From Streptomyces venezuelae (GTDB lineage: Bacteria; Actinomycetota; Actinomycetes; Streptomycetales; Streptomycetaceae), in NCBI RefSeq assembly GCF_008642315.1, contig NZ_CP029192.1:5270001-5334000 (forward strand): a stretch of DNA of 64,000 bases. Reading direction: 5' to 3'. A model generated the notes under the pieces. That model had not been told where the DNA came from. It ran no database searches and saw only the letters and a program-made list of their open reading frames with translations. A program made the translations under genes and the position numbers. Positions 1-8,288 of this stretch are shown here, in pieces (the first letter of the stretch is position 1; each line of letters opens with the position of its first letter).

Positions 1-494
1 CAGCCGAGGAGCGCCTCGACGACGATCGAGAGGGCGTAGAGGTTCACGCCCGCGATGAGGATCGCCGCGAAGGCGAAGAGCGCCGAGCTGAGCAGGTGCG
101 CCGACTTGTCGAAGCGCTGGAGCAGGAACTCGGGGACGGACCGGACCTTGCTGCGGTAGTAGAACGGCATCATGACCAGGCCGAGGAAGACCATGGCGGG
201 GATGGCGCCGATCCAGTACCAGTGGACGACCGCGACGCCGTACTGCGCGCCGGTGGCGGCCATGCCCAGGATCTCGGTGGCGCCCAGGTTCGCGGCGACG
301 AAGGCGAGACCGGTGACCCACGCGGGCAGTGAGCGGCCCGAGAGGAAGAAGTCGAGACTGGTCTTCACGGAGCGCCGGGCGGCGAAGCCGATGCCGAGGA
401 CCACGGCGAAGTAGATCGCCAGGATCGCGTAGTCGAGGCCGTTGGTGGGCAGCCGAAGCCCCTCGGCCAGGGTTGTCGTGGTGGGGGACTGCAT
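1..494 (-). CDS. Sodium:solute symporter (SSS family), N-terminal part
   Basis: Cut by the left edge, so only about the first 164 residues are present. Translation from ATG at 494 gives hydrophobic helices at about residues 20-38 and 60-80, the run LGATEILGMAATGAQYG, then the helix pair around IGAIPAMVFLGLVMMPFYY. This layout is typical of SSS/SGLT-type sodium-coupled transporters of the cytoplasmic membrane. The gene is transcribed away from galTEK and shares its 168-base upstream region, so uptake of galactose or a related sugar is a reasonable inference, but the sequence does not show the substrate. Confidence 0.85.
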   Translation of the reverse strand, partial: MQSPTTTTLAEGLRLPTNGLDYAILAIYFAVVLGIGFAARRSVKTSLDFFLSGRSLPAWVTGLAFVAANLGATEILGMAATGAQYGVAVVHWYWIGAIPAMVFLGLVMMPFYYRSKVRSVPEFLLQRFDKSAHLLSSALFAFAAILIAGVNLYALSIVVEALLG

Positions 495-564
495 GTGAAC
501 TCGCTTCGTTGCGCGAACGGATCAGTCGGGAACCTACGCCTAGAACTTCAATAACTGAACACTT

Positions 565-640
565 CTGTTGGTGTTCTTTGTTTGATTGTGATCGTTGACG
601 TCGCTGTTGGCTTGTGGTTTGTTATGTTCGGTTCTGTTGG
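565..640 (+). promoter_or_regulatory. gal operon upstream region with three CTGTTGG repeats
   Basis: The 168 bases between the symporter and galT are strikingly T-rich for this genome. CTGTTGG occurs three times in the same orientation at 565-571, 604-610 and 634-640, with further TGTT/TTGT variants between them. The S. lividans gal promoter is known to carry repeated hexamers that act as operator elements for galactose control, and these copies fit that picture. The galT ribosome site GAGGAG lies at 649-654. Which transcription start is used cannot be told from the sequence. Confidence 0.5.
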
Positions 641-662
641 TGGGTGATGAGGAGCCCCGGAC

Positions 663-1724
663 GTGAAGAAGACCTCGACCCGTCTCGCCGACGGTCGTGA
701 GCTCGTCTACTACGACGTACGCGACGACACCGTGCGCGATGCCGTCGACCGGCGCCCGCTCGCGCCCGTCGCCACCACGTCGGAGGTCCGCGAGGACCCC
801 CTTCTGGGTGACTCCGTGGCCATCGCCTCGCACCGCCAGGGCCGCACCTACCACCCGCCGGCCGACGAGTGCCCCCTCTGCCCGTCCGCCGGGGACCGGC
901 TCAGCGAGATCCCCGATGCGTCGTACGACGTCGTGGTCTTCGAGAACCGCTTCCCCTCGCTCGCGGGCGACGCCGGCCGCTGCGAGGTCGTCTGCTTCAC
1001 CTCCGACCACGCCTCGTCCTTCGCGGACCTCACCCCCGGGCAGGCCGCGCTCGTCCTGGAGGCCTGGACCGACCGGACCGCCGAGCTCTCCCACCTGCCC
1101 TCCGTCGAGCAGGTCTTCTGCTTCGAGAACCGCGGCGCCGAGATCGGTGTGACCCTCGGCCATCCGCACGGGCAGATCTACGCGTACCCCTTCGTCACCC
1201 CGCGCACGAATCTGATGCTGCGCTCGCTCGCCGCGTTCAAGGAGTCGTCCGGCGGCGGCAACCTCTTCGACGACGTCGTCGCCAGGGAGAGCGCGGGGGA
1301 GCGGATCGTCCTGGAGGGCGAGCACTGGATCGCGTTCGTGCCGTACGCGGCACACTGGCCCTACGAGGTGCACCTCTACCCCAAGCGCCGGGTGCCCGAC
1401 CTGCTCGCGCTCGACGACGCGGCACGCACAGAGTTCCCACAGATCTATCTGGAACTCTTGAGGCGCTTCGACCGGATCTTCGGCGCGGCGGAGAACCCCA
1501 CCCCCTACATCGCCGCCTGGCACCAGGCACCCTTCGGACCGCTGGAGGGACATGACGGGATCAACCGGGACGACTTCGCCCTCCATCTCGAACTTTTCAC
1601 GATTCGCCGCACTTCGGGCAAGCTGAAGTTCCTCGCGGGTTCCGAATCCGGTATGAGCGTGTTCATCAACGACGTGCCGCCGGAAGCCGCGGCCCAGCGA
1701 CTGCGAGAGGTAGCGAGTTCATGA
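663..1724 (+). CDS. galT: Galactose-1-phosphate uridylyltransferase
   Basis: Transfers UMP between UDP-glucose and galactose-1-phosphate in the cytoplasmic Leloir pathway. The 353-residue product has the usual family size. The active-site run [10 protein letters not shown] is near residues 166-175, and the zinc-type cysteine pair in [10 protein letters not shown] is near residues 70-73. A GTG start at 663 is chosen because GAGGAG sits 8 bases upstream. The stop overlaps the galE start by four bases, so galT, galE and galK form one operon with coupled translation. Confidence 0.96.
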   Translation: MKKTSTRLADGRELVYYDVRDDTVRDAVDRRPLAPVATTSEVREDPLLGDSVAIASHRQGRTYHPPADECPLCPSAGDRLSEIPDASYDVVVFENRFPSLAGDAGRCEVVCFTSDHASSFADLTPGQAALVLEAWTDRTAELSHLPSVEQVFCFENRGAEIGVTLGHPHGQIYAYPFVTPRTNLMLRSLAAFKESSGGGNLFDDVVARESAGERIVLEGEHWIAFVPYAAHWPYEVHLYPKRRVPDLLALDDAARTEFPQIYLELLRRFDRIFGAAENPTPYIAAWHQAPFGPLEGHDGINRDDFALHLELFTIRRTSGKLKFLAGSESGMSVFINDVPPEAAAQRLREVASS

Positions 1725-2674
1725 GCGGTAAGTACCTGGTCACCGGTGGTGCGGGCTACGTCGGAAGTGTGGTGGCCCAGCATCTGCTCGAGGCCGGGCA
1801 CGAGGTGACCGTCCTCGACAACCTCTCGACCGGCTTCCGCGAAGGCGTCCCCGCGGGCGCCTCGTTCATCGAGGGCGACATCCGCGATGCCGCCAAGTGG
1901 CTGGACTCCTCCTACGACGCCGTGCTGCACTTCGCCGCCTTCTCACAGGTCGGCGAGTCCGTGGTCAAGCCCGAGAAGTACTGGGACAACAACGTCGGCG
2001 GCACCATGGCGCTGCTCGCCGCGATGCGCGACGCCGACGTGCGCAGGCTCGTCTTCTCCTCGACGGCCGCGACGTACGGCGAGCCCGTGAACACCCCCAT
2101 CACGGAGACCGACCCCACCGCCCCCACCTCGCCCTACGGCGCCTCCAAGCTCGCCGTCGACCACATGATCACCGGCGAGGCGGCCGCGCACGGCCTGGCC
2201 GCCGTCTCCCTGCGCTACTTCAACGTCGCGGGCGCGTACGGCGACTGCGGCGAGCGCCACGACCCCGAGTCGCACCTCATCCCGCTCGTCCTCCAGGTCG
2301 CGCAGGGCAGGCGCGAGGCGATCAGCGTCTTCGGCGACGACTACCCGACCCCCGACGGGACCTGCGTCCGCGACTACATCCACGTCGCCGACCTCGCCGA
2401 GGCCCACCTCCTCGCCGTCGAGGCCGCCACCCCCGGCGAGCACCTCATCTGCAACCTCGGCAACGGCAACGGCTTCTCCGTGCGCGAGGTCATCGAGACC
2501 GTCCGCCAGGTCACCGGCCACCCGATCCCCGAGGTCATGGCCCCGCGCCGCGGCGGCGACCCGGCGGTCCTCGTCGCGTCCGCGGCCACCGCGCGGGAGC
2601 GGCTCGGCTGGAATCCGTCCCGCGCGGACCTCGCGGGCATCGTCGCCGACGCATGGGCCTTCGCCCAGCGCTGA
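1721..2674 (+). CDS. galE: UDP-glucose 4-epimerase
   Basis: Interconverts UDP-galactose and UDP-glucose, closing the Leloir cycle. The 317-residue short-chain dehydrogenase fold is clear: the NAD-binding motif TGGAGYVG is at residues 8-15, the catalytic Ser/Thr at SSTAATYG (113-120), and the Tyr139-x-x-x-Lys143 pair in YGASK. The start ATG overlaps the galT stop (ATGA), and galK follows 28 bases downstream. Length and motifs are normal. Confidence 0.96.
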   Translation: MSGKYLVTGGAGYVGSVVAQHLLEAGHEVTVLDNLSTGFREGVPAGASFIEGDIRDAAKWLDSSYDAVLHFAAFSQVGESVVKPEKYWDNNVGGTMALLAAMRDADVRRLVFSSTAATYGEPVNTPITETDPTAPTSPYGASKLAVDHMITGEAAAHGLAAVSLRYFNVAGAYGDCGERHDPESHLIPLVLQVAQGRREAISVFGDDYPTPDGTCVRDYIHVADLAEAHLLAVEAATPGEHLICNLGNGNGFSVREVIETVRQVTGHPIPEVMAPRRGGDPAVLVASAATARERLGWNPSRADLAGIVADAWAFAQR

Positions 2675-2702
2675 CCCGGAACAAGGGGTAGAGGGGTAAC
2701 TG

Positions 2703-3857
2703 ATGGACGTAGCGGGGAAGTTCGCCGAGCTGTACGGGTACGAGCCGGAGGGCGTCTGGTCGGCACCGGGCCGGGTCAACCTCATCGGCGAGTACACGGA
2801 CTTCAACGAGGGCTTCGTGATGCCGCTCGCGCTGCCGCACACCGCGGTGGCGGCGGTGGCGCGCCGCACCGACGGTGTCCTGCGGCTGCACTCCGCGGAC
2901 ATCGACGCCCCCGTCGCCGAACTCCGCGTCGACGACCTGAAGCCCCTGTCGAAGTACGGGCAGGGCGGCTGGGCCGCCTACCCCGCCGGAGTGGTGTGGG
3001 CGCTGCGGGACGCGGGACACGAGGTCTCCGGCGGCGCCGACATCCATCTCTCCTCGACCGTGCCGACCGGGGCGGGCCTGTCCTCGTCGGCCGCCCTGGA
3101 GGTCGTCACGGCGCTCGCCCTGAACGACCTGTACGGACTCGGCCTCGACCGGCCGCGCCTCGCGGTCCTCGCCCAGCGCGCCGAGAACGCCTTCGTCGGC
3201 GTGCCGTGCGGCGTGATGGACCAGATGGCCTCCGCGTGCGCCACCGAAGGCCACGCCCTGCACCTGGACTGCCGCGACCTGGCGATACGGCAGGTCCCCT
3301 TCGACCTCGCCGCGCACGGCCTGCGGCTGCTCGTCGTCGACACCCGCGTCAAGCACGAGCTGGGCGACGGGGCGTACGCGGAACGGCGGGCCGGCTGCGA
3401 GGAGGGCGCGCGCATCCTCGGCGTCTCGCACCTGCGGGACGTCGCGTACGACGAACTCCCCGCTGCGCTGGCGAAGTTGACGGACGAAAAGATCCGCCGC
3501 TACGTCCGCCACATCGTCTCGGACAACCACCGCGTCGAGCGCGTCATCAGCCTCCTCGACTCCGGGGACGTCCGCGCGGCCGGCCCCGTCCTCACCGAGG
3601 GCCACGCCTCGCTCCGCGACGACCTGCGCATCTCCTGCCCCGAGCTGGACCTCGTCGTGACCTCCGCGAACGCGGCGGGCGCGCTCGGCGCCCGGATGAC
3701 CGGCGGCGGCTTCGGCGGCTCGGCGGTCGTCCTGGTGGAGTCGGCGGACGAGGACACGGTGACGAAGTCGGTCCTCGAGTCGTTCTCCGCGGCGGGCTTC
3801 ACGGCGCCGCGCGTCTTCCCCGCACAGGCGGCGGCGGGGGCGCGGCGCGAGGCCTGA
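2703..3857 (+). CDS. galK: Galactokinase
   Basis: Phosphorylates galactose at C1 with ATP, the entry step of the Leloir pathway. All GHMP-kinase signatures are visible in the 384-residue protein: GRVNLIGEYTDFN at residues 23-35, the phosphate-binding run PTGAGLSSSAALE near 119-131, and GGGFGGSAVVL near 334-344. The run AGALGARMTGGG just before it is also typical. It is the third gene of the gal operon. No clear terminator hairpin is seen before the next gene at 4004. Confidence 0.96.
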   Translation: MDVAGKFAELYGYEPEGVWSAPGRVNLIGEYTDFNEGFVMPLALPHTAVAAVARRTDGVLRLHSADIDAPVAELRVDDLKPLSKYGQGGWAAYPAGVVWALRDAGHEVSGGADIHLSSTVPTGAGLSSSAALEVVTALALNDLYGLGLDRPRLAVLAQRAENAFVGVPCGVMDQMASACATEGHALHLDCRDLAIRQVPFDLAAHGLRLLVVDTRVKHELGDGAYAERRAGCEEGARILGVSHLRDVAYDELPAALAKLTDEKIRRYVRHIVSDNHRVERVISLLDSGDVRAAGPVLTEGHASLRDDLRISCPELDLVVTSANAAGALGARMTGGGFGGSAVVLVESADEDTVTKSVLESFSAAGFTAPRVFPAQAAAGARREA

Positions 3858-4003
3858 GCGCCCGGCGGAGCCGCCCGGAAAAACTTCTCGGAAAAAGGTG
3901 CCGCGGACCGGTCACACTCCCCGGGCCGGTCCCGTCATGGCAGTGCAACACGGTGCACGGCTACGAAGCAGTGCACGGTCACCGCCTGATGAGGAGCACC
4001 GAC

Positions 4004-4345
4004 ATGTCCACGAGCCTCGTTGTCGTCACGCTGATCGCCGCCGCCATGGTGGCCTTCTCCGCCGTCTCCGTCTTCCTGCGCGCCGAGTGGGTCGTGAAGC
4101 CCATCGCCGACTACGGCATCCCCATGGCATGGCTGCCGTGGCTGGGCACCGCCAAGGCCGCGGGCGCGCTGGGTCTGGTCGCGGGCCTGTTCGTGCCCGT
4201 CGTCGGGGCCGCGGCGGGCATCGCCCTGGTGCTGTACTTCGCCGGGGCCGTCGTCGCCGTGGTGCGGGCGCGCTGGTACACGCACATCCCGTTCCCGCTG
4301 ATGTACGCGGCGCCGGTGATCGGCGCCCTGGCCCTGGCCGCCTGA
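4004..4345 (+). CDS. DoxX-like small membrane protein
   Basis: A 113-residue protein that is almost all hydrophobic, with four predicted membrane helices (about 4-24, 43-60, 62-82 and 93-112). The arrangement and the phrases WLPWLGTAKAAGALGL and FPLMYAAPV match DoxX-family proteins found widely in actinobacteria; no catalytic residues are known for most members. The start ATG is supported by GAGGAG 7-12 bases upstream. It has its own 146-base upstream region after galK, so it may be transcribed separately. Its function is not evident. Confidence 0.8.
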   Translation: MSTSLVVVTLIAAAMVAFSAVSVFLRAEWVVKPIADYGIPMAWLPWLGTAKAAGALGLVAGLFVPVVGAAAGIALVLYFAGAVVAVVRARWYTHIPFPLMYAAPVIGALALAA

Positions 4346-4365
4346 GGCGGGGCGCCCCGCCCTCC

Positions 4366-4809
4366 TCAGCCGAGCCGCTTGGTGAGCGTGAACTCCTTGA
4401 CGCCCTCGGGGTAGTCGGGGATCACGCTCACCAGCTCGTATCCCTGGTTCCGGTAGAACCCAGGCGCCTGGAAGTCCCACGTCTCCACACGGGAGTTGAC
4501 GCACCCCCGCTCCTCCCGGGCCACCCGCTCCGCCTCGGCGAGCAGGCGCGAGCCGAGCCCCGCCCCGCGGTGCAGGTCGTCGACCCAGAGATGATTCACG
4601 TGCAGCCAGCGGGCCCACGTGTGCGCCGCCAGGCCCGCCGCGAGGCCGCCCCGCCCGTCCAGCGCCCATACGGCAAGCGGGACTTCCTGGTCCTCGCGCG
4701 TCCCGCGCAGGGCTCTGAGCTCAGGTGACGCCGCCGTGTTCGTCTCGCTCAGCCGCGAGCGAAGCAGACCGAGCCGCTCCTTGTCGACTCCCGTCTCAAT
4801 ACGAAACAT
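4366..4809 (-). CDS. GNAT-family N-acetyltransferase
   Basis: A 147-residue acetyltransferase of unknown substrate. The acetyl-CoA-binding motif A is seen as LWVDDLHRGAGLGSRLLAEAE, preceded by a strand with the conserved tryptophan and followed by the NSRVETWDFQAPGFYRNQGYEL region, which is the usual C-terminal GNAT half. ATG at 4809 is preferred because it is preceded by GGTGAG. An in-frame ATG at 4821 and a TTG at 4848 (behind GGAAGGTGA but with almost no spacing) are alternatives. It stands alone, convergent with the DoxX gene. Confidence 0.8.
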   Translation of the reverse strand: MFRIETGVDKERLGLLRSRLSETNTAASPELRALRGTREDQEVPLAVWALDGRGGLAAGLAAHTWARWLHVNHLWVDDLHRGAGLGSRLLAEAERVAREERGCVNSRVETWDFQAPGFYRNQGYELVSVIPDYPEGVKEFTLTKRLG

Positions 4810-5085
4810 AAGGCTCACCATAAACGCGCTGGCCAACCAGTTCTGCAAATCACCTTCCGCTCCGGGCGTCCGGCCCTACTCTGAAGGGCAGTGCCGGTGG
4901 GGGCCGGCACTGATCAGGGGGCGAGACAGTCGGGTGCGGCGCCCGGCGTGGGGGTGGCGGTGACAGCGCGGCGGCGGCCGTGCGGCCGCGTCGGCCTCCG
5001 CTCCGTGCGCCGTGCCCGCACCAGGCGTTCTCCGATGATGGGGTATCCCCCGCTTCCGGCAGGGAGCGTGGGGAAGGGGGTTTCT

Positions 5086-5862
5086 GTGGTTCGCATTCGA
5101 GTCCTGGTCGTCGACGACCACCGCATCTTCGCCGAGTCACTGGCCGCCGCGCTGGCGGCCGAGCCGGACGTCGACGTGTCCGCGGCCGGCAGCGGCCCCG
5201 CCGCGCTGCGCTGCCTGGAGCGGGCGGTCACCGAAGGCCGCAGATACGACGTGCTGCTCGTCGACGCCGACCTCGGCAGCACGGCGAGCGCGCTGCAGGG
5301 CACCAGGCCCGCCGTGCCCGTGCAGGACGGCAACGCCGACGGGCTCGTCGACGGCATCTCACTGGTGGCGGGCGTCCGTTCGGGTCAGCCCGCCGTGCGC
5401 ACCGTCGTGCTCGCCGAGAAGGACGACCCGCGCCGCGCGGCCCTCGCTCTGCAGGCGGGCGCGTCGGGCTGGGTCGCCAAGGACTGCTCGCTGTCCCGTC
5501 TCCTGACGGTGATACGCGGCGTGCTCCGGGACGAGACGCACCTGCCGCCCGCCCTGCTCACCGGCGTCCTGCGCGAGCTGACGGCGGCCCGCAAGCACCG
5601 CACCGAGTCCGAGCGGCTCGTGGAGTCGCTGACCCCGCGCGAGCGGGAGGTGCTGCGCTGCATGGTGGCGGGGCTCGGCCGCAAGGCGGTCGCCGAGCGG
5701 CTCTTCCTCTCCCCGCACACGGTGCGGACGCACATGCAGAACGTGCTGGGGAAGCTGGGCGTCCACTCCACCCTCGCCGCCGTGGCGCTCGCCCGGCGCG
5801 CGGGCGTCGGACCTGCCGACCTAGCCGGGGATGTTGTCGAACGGGGCGGTCAACTGGCGTAG
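5086..5862 (+). CDS. Atypical NarL/LuxR-type response regulator
   Basis: A 258-residue DNA-binding response regulator. The receiver acidic pair is Asp10-Asp11 and the likely phosphorylated residue is Asp60 in LLVDADL. The C-terminal LuxR helix-turn-helix is plain (LTPREREVLRCMVAGLGRKA, then SPHTVRTHMQNVLGKLGVHS). Two oddities: about 21 extra residues between Asp60 and the DGI motif, and Ala in place of the switch Ser/Thr (VVLAEKDD). GTG at 5086 is chosen because GGAAGGGGG lies just upstream. No sensor kinase gene is adjacent. Its last 42 bases overlap the end of the convergent tamR gene. Confidence 0.86.
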   Translation: MVRIRVLVVDDHRIFAESLAAALAAEPDVDVSAAGSGPAALRCLERAVTEGRRYDVLLVDADLGSTASALQGTRPAVPVQDGNADGLVDGISLVAGVRSGQPAVRTVVLAEKDDPRRAALALQAGASGWVAKDCSLSRLLTVIRGVLRDETHLPPALLTGVLRELTAARKHRTESERLVESLTPREREVLRCMVAGLGRKAVAERLFLSPHTVRTHMQNVLGKLGVHSTLAAVALARRAGVGPADLAGDVVERGGQLA

Positions 5863-6318
5863 CAGCGCGGCCAGTTCGGCGCGCTGGGCGCGGGAGAGCT
5901 CCACGAGGATCGCCCGCTCCTGTTCGAGCAGTCCGGCGAGGGCCTGGTCCGCGCGGTCCCGGCCCTCGGCGGTGAGGCGCACGAGGACGCCGCGCCGGTC
6001 GCTGGGGTCCGGCAGACGCTCGACGAGGCCCTTCTTCGCGAGGCGGTCGATGCGGTTCGTCATGGTGCCCGAGGTCACCAGGGTCTGGGTGAGCAGCTGC
6101 CCGGGGGAGAGCTGGTAGGGCGCGCCCGCGCGCCGCAGCGACGTCAGGACGTCGAATTCCCACGGCTCCAGGTTGTGCTCCGAGAAGGCGAGTCTGCGGG
6201 CGCGGTCCAGGTGCCGCGCGAGCCTGCTCACGCGGCTGAGCACCTCGAGTGGTTCCACGTCGAGGTCAGGGCGCTCCCGGCGCCACGCAGCGACCAGCCG
6301 ATCGACCTCGTCCTCCAT
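5821..6318 (-). CDS. tamR: MarR-family regulator TamR
   Basis: A 165-residue winged-helix protein of the MarR family. The recognition and wing region reads TSGTMTNRIDRLAKKGLVER followed by the family signature DRRGVLVRLTAEGR. It is divergent from a trans-aconitate methyltransferase gene, an arrangement known in Streptomyces for TamR, which is released from DNA by aconitate and citrate-type ligands. A good dyad lies in the shared promoter. The 3' end overlaps the convergent response regulator gene by 42 bases. The name rests on context and family, not on alignment. Confidence 0.85.
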   Translation of the reverse strand: MEDEVDRLVAAWRRERPDLDVEPLEVLSRVSRLARHLDRARRLAFSEHNLEPWEFDVLTSLRRAGAPYQLSPGQLLTQTLVTSGTMTNRIDRLAKKGLVERLPDPSDRRGVLVRLTAEGRDRADQALAGLLEQERAILVELSRAQRAELAALLRQLTAPFDNIPG

Positions 6319-6353
6319 GACGATCAGTGTAGGGGGTCTGTCGACGTGAAGTC

Positions 6354-6367
6354 TCTTGACATCAAGA
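6354..6367. promoter_or_regulatory. Probable TamR operator
   Basis: A perfect inverted repeat TCTTGA-CA-TCAAGA lies 36 bases upstream of the tamR start and about 90 bases upstream of tam. Extending outward, the arms match at two of the next three positions on each side. The size and symmetry are normal for a MarR-family dimer, and the position between the two divergent genes suits autorepression plus control of tam. Confidence 0.7.
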
Positions 6368-6458
6368 TACCTGGGGTTCAGGCTGGCGCCAGCTGCCCGT
6401 AATCCGCCCGGTGATCGACGGTGGTCGACCCGGATCCGAACCGAGGAGGCCTGCCCCC

Positions 6459-7286
6459 ATGCCTGCTGCCGCCGCCACCTGGGACCCCCACCAGTACCTG
6501 CGCCACGCCGACCACCGCTCCCGCCCCTTCGCCGACCTGCTCGCCCGCGTCCCCGAACTGCCCGCCTCCGGGCACCCGCCCCGCATCGCCGACCTCGGCT
6601 GCGGCCCCGGCAACGTCACCCGGCTCCTCACGGAGCGCTGGCCCACCGCGCACGTCACCGGCTTCGACAACTCCCCGGCGATGCTCGCGAGGGCTGCCGA
6701 ACTGGCGGGCCCCACGGAGGGCGGCGGCCGCCTGGACTTCGCGCCGGCGGACGCCACGGCCTGGACCCCGCCCCCCGGCACATACGACCTCATCCTCTCC
6801 AACGCCACCCTGCAGTGGGTGCCGGGCCACACGGCCTCCTTCCCGGCATGGACCGGGGCGCTGACCCCCGGCGGCACGTTCGCCTTCCAGGTGCCGGGCA
6901 ACTTCGACGCCCCGAGCCACGTCCTGATGCGCGACCTCGCCGCGTCCCCTCGCTGGCGCGACCGCCTCGGCGACGTCCTGCGCCACGCGGACGCGGTGCT
7001 CTCGCCGGGGGCGTACCTGGAACGGCTCGCGGATCTCGGCTGCGAGGTCGACGCGTGGGAGACGACGTACCAGCACCTCCTCGCGGGCGAGGACCCCGTC
7101 CTCGACTGGGTGAAGGGCACGGGCCTGCGCCCGGTCCTGACGGCCCTGTCGGACGACGCGTCGGCGACGCGGACGTTCCTGGACGAGTACGGCACCCTCC
7201 TCCGCGAGGCCTACCCGCCCACACCGCACGGCACGGTGTTCCCGTTCCGCAGGGTCTTCGCGGTGGCCCGCAGGACGGACGCGTAG
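6459..7286 (+). CDS. tam: Trans-aconitate 2-methyltransferase
   Basis: A 275-residue SAM-dependent methyltransferase that would esterify trans-aconitate, a spontaneous by-product and inhibitor of aconitase. Motif I is IADLGCGPGNVT near residues 43-54, the following acidic loop is TGFDNSPAML, and the motif IV region is YDLILSNATLQWVP. The run GTYLERLADLG-like at the C-terminal half and the overall length fit Tam. ATG at 6459 is chosen over an upstream in-frame start because GAGGAGG lies 10-16 bases before it. It is divergent from tamR. Confidence 0.85.
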   Translation: MPAAAATWDPHQYLRHADHRSRPFADLLARVPELPASGHPPRIADLGCGPGNVTRLLTERWPTAHVTGFDNSPAMLARAAELAGPTEGGGRLDFAPADATAWTPPPGTYDLILSNATLQWVPGHTASFPAWTGALTPGGTFAFQVPGNFDAPSHVLMRDLAASPRWRDRLGDVLRHADAVLSPGAYLERLADLGCEVDAWETTYQHLLAGEDPVLDWVKGTGLRPVLTALSDDASATRTFLDEYGTLLREAYPPTPHGTVFPFRRVFAVARRTDA

Positions 7287-7372
7287 TGCTCACGCCCCTC
7301 CGAGGGTGCGGTGGGGAACAGGCTGGAGTTTCTGGGGCGGGGGCGACACGGGTGACTCGGCGTGTGCTGGGC

Positions 7373-7545
7373 GGTGCGGGGTGCACGGGTGGGTGGTGGG
7401 AGGACCCGCCGCGGAGCGGCGGAGCGGGAGGCGTGGTGAGGCCTTGACGGACCGGCCGACCTCGTTCACCAGACGGTGCGGGGTGCACGGGTGGTTGGGT
7501 GGGAGAGGCCGCCGCGGAGCGGCGGGGCAGGGCGTGGTGTGGGGC
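7373..7545. repeat. Two diverged copies of a GC-rich intergenic repeat
   Basis: The 315-base gap between tam and the TetR gene holds no gene. Two copies of a roughly 70-base unit start at 7373 and 7475; both begin GGTGCGGGGTGCACGGGTGG and both contain the self-complementary stretch CCGCCGCGGAGCGGCGG followed by GCGTGGTG. Such palindromic GC-rich units are common between Streptomyces genes, and here they may also act as a transcription stop between the convergent genes. Confidence 0.6.
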
Positions 7546-7601
7546 CCCGGCCAGACGGGGGACCGGACCCCGGCAGGCAGGAGAGCGGCTGACCCCGCGG
7601 G

Positions 7602-8288
7602 TCAGTTCTTGCGGTGGCCTATCAGGCGGGGCTTGGGCTCCAGCCCGTCCAGGCCGTGCCAGGCCAGGTTGACCAGATGGGCGGCGACCTCCGCCTTCTT
7701 CGGCTTGCGCGCGTCCAGCCACCACTGCCCGGTCAGGGCGACCATGCCGACCAGCGCCTGGGCGTACAGCGGAGCCAGTTTCTGGTCGAAGCCGCGGCCC
7801 TTGAACTCCTGGCCGAGGATGTCCTCGACCTGCGTCGCGATGTCGGAGATGAGGGAGGCGAACGTGCCCGTCGACTGCGCCACGGGCGAGTCGCGGACCA
7901 GGATGCGGAAGCCGTCCGTGTACGTCTCGATGTAGTCGAGCAGGGCGAACGCGGCCTGTTCGAGGAGTTCCCGAGGGTGCCCCGCGGTGAGCGCGCTCGT
8001 CACCATGTCCAGGAGCTGCCGCATCTCGCGGTCCACCACGACCGCGTACAGCCCCTCCTTGCCGCCGAAGTGCTCGTACACGACCGGCTTGGAGACCCCC
8101 GCCTTCGCGGCGATCTCCTCCACGGACGTGCCCTCGAAGCCCTTGGCGGCGAACAGGGTGCGGCCGATGTCCAGCAGCTGTTCCCGCCGCTCGGCACCCG
8201 TCATACGGGTCCGGCGGGTACGCCGGGGCTGCTTCTCTTTGCCGGCAGGGATGGAATCGCTGGAGTCGGTCGCCACGTCGTCAATCAT
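7602..8288 (-). CDS. TetR-family regulator coupled to the desaturase
   Basis: A 228-residue TetR repressor. The N-terminal helix-turn-helix is clear: RREQLLDIGRTLFAAKGFEG, then SVEEIAAKAGVSKPVVYEHFGGKEGLYA. The start ATG at 8288 overlaps the stop of the upstream desaturase gene (ATGA), so the two are translationally coupled and made together. A likely job is to sense fatty-acyl ligands and adjust desaturase expression, possibly at the TACGG half-sites in front of that gene; this is inferred from context only. The tail is basic (GHRKN). Confidence 0.88.
   Translation of the reverse strand: MIDDVATDSSDSIPAGKEKQPRRTRRTRMTGAERREQLLDIGRTLFAAKGFEGTSVEEIAAKAGVSKPVVYEHFGGKEGLYAVVVDREMRQLLDMVTSALTAGHPRELLEQAAFALLDYIETYTDGFRILVRDSPVAQSTGTFASLISDIATQVEDILGQEFKGRGFDQKLAPLYAQALVGMVALTGQWWLDARKPKKAEVAAHLVNLAWHGLDGLEPKPRLIGHRKN

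Noticed and set aside
7287..7601. A small gene between tam and the TetR gene
   Set aside because: The open frames follow the duplicated GC-rich repeat and have no start signal or family resemblance.
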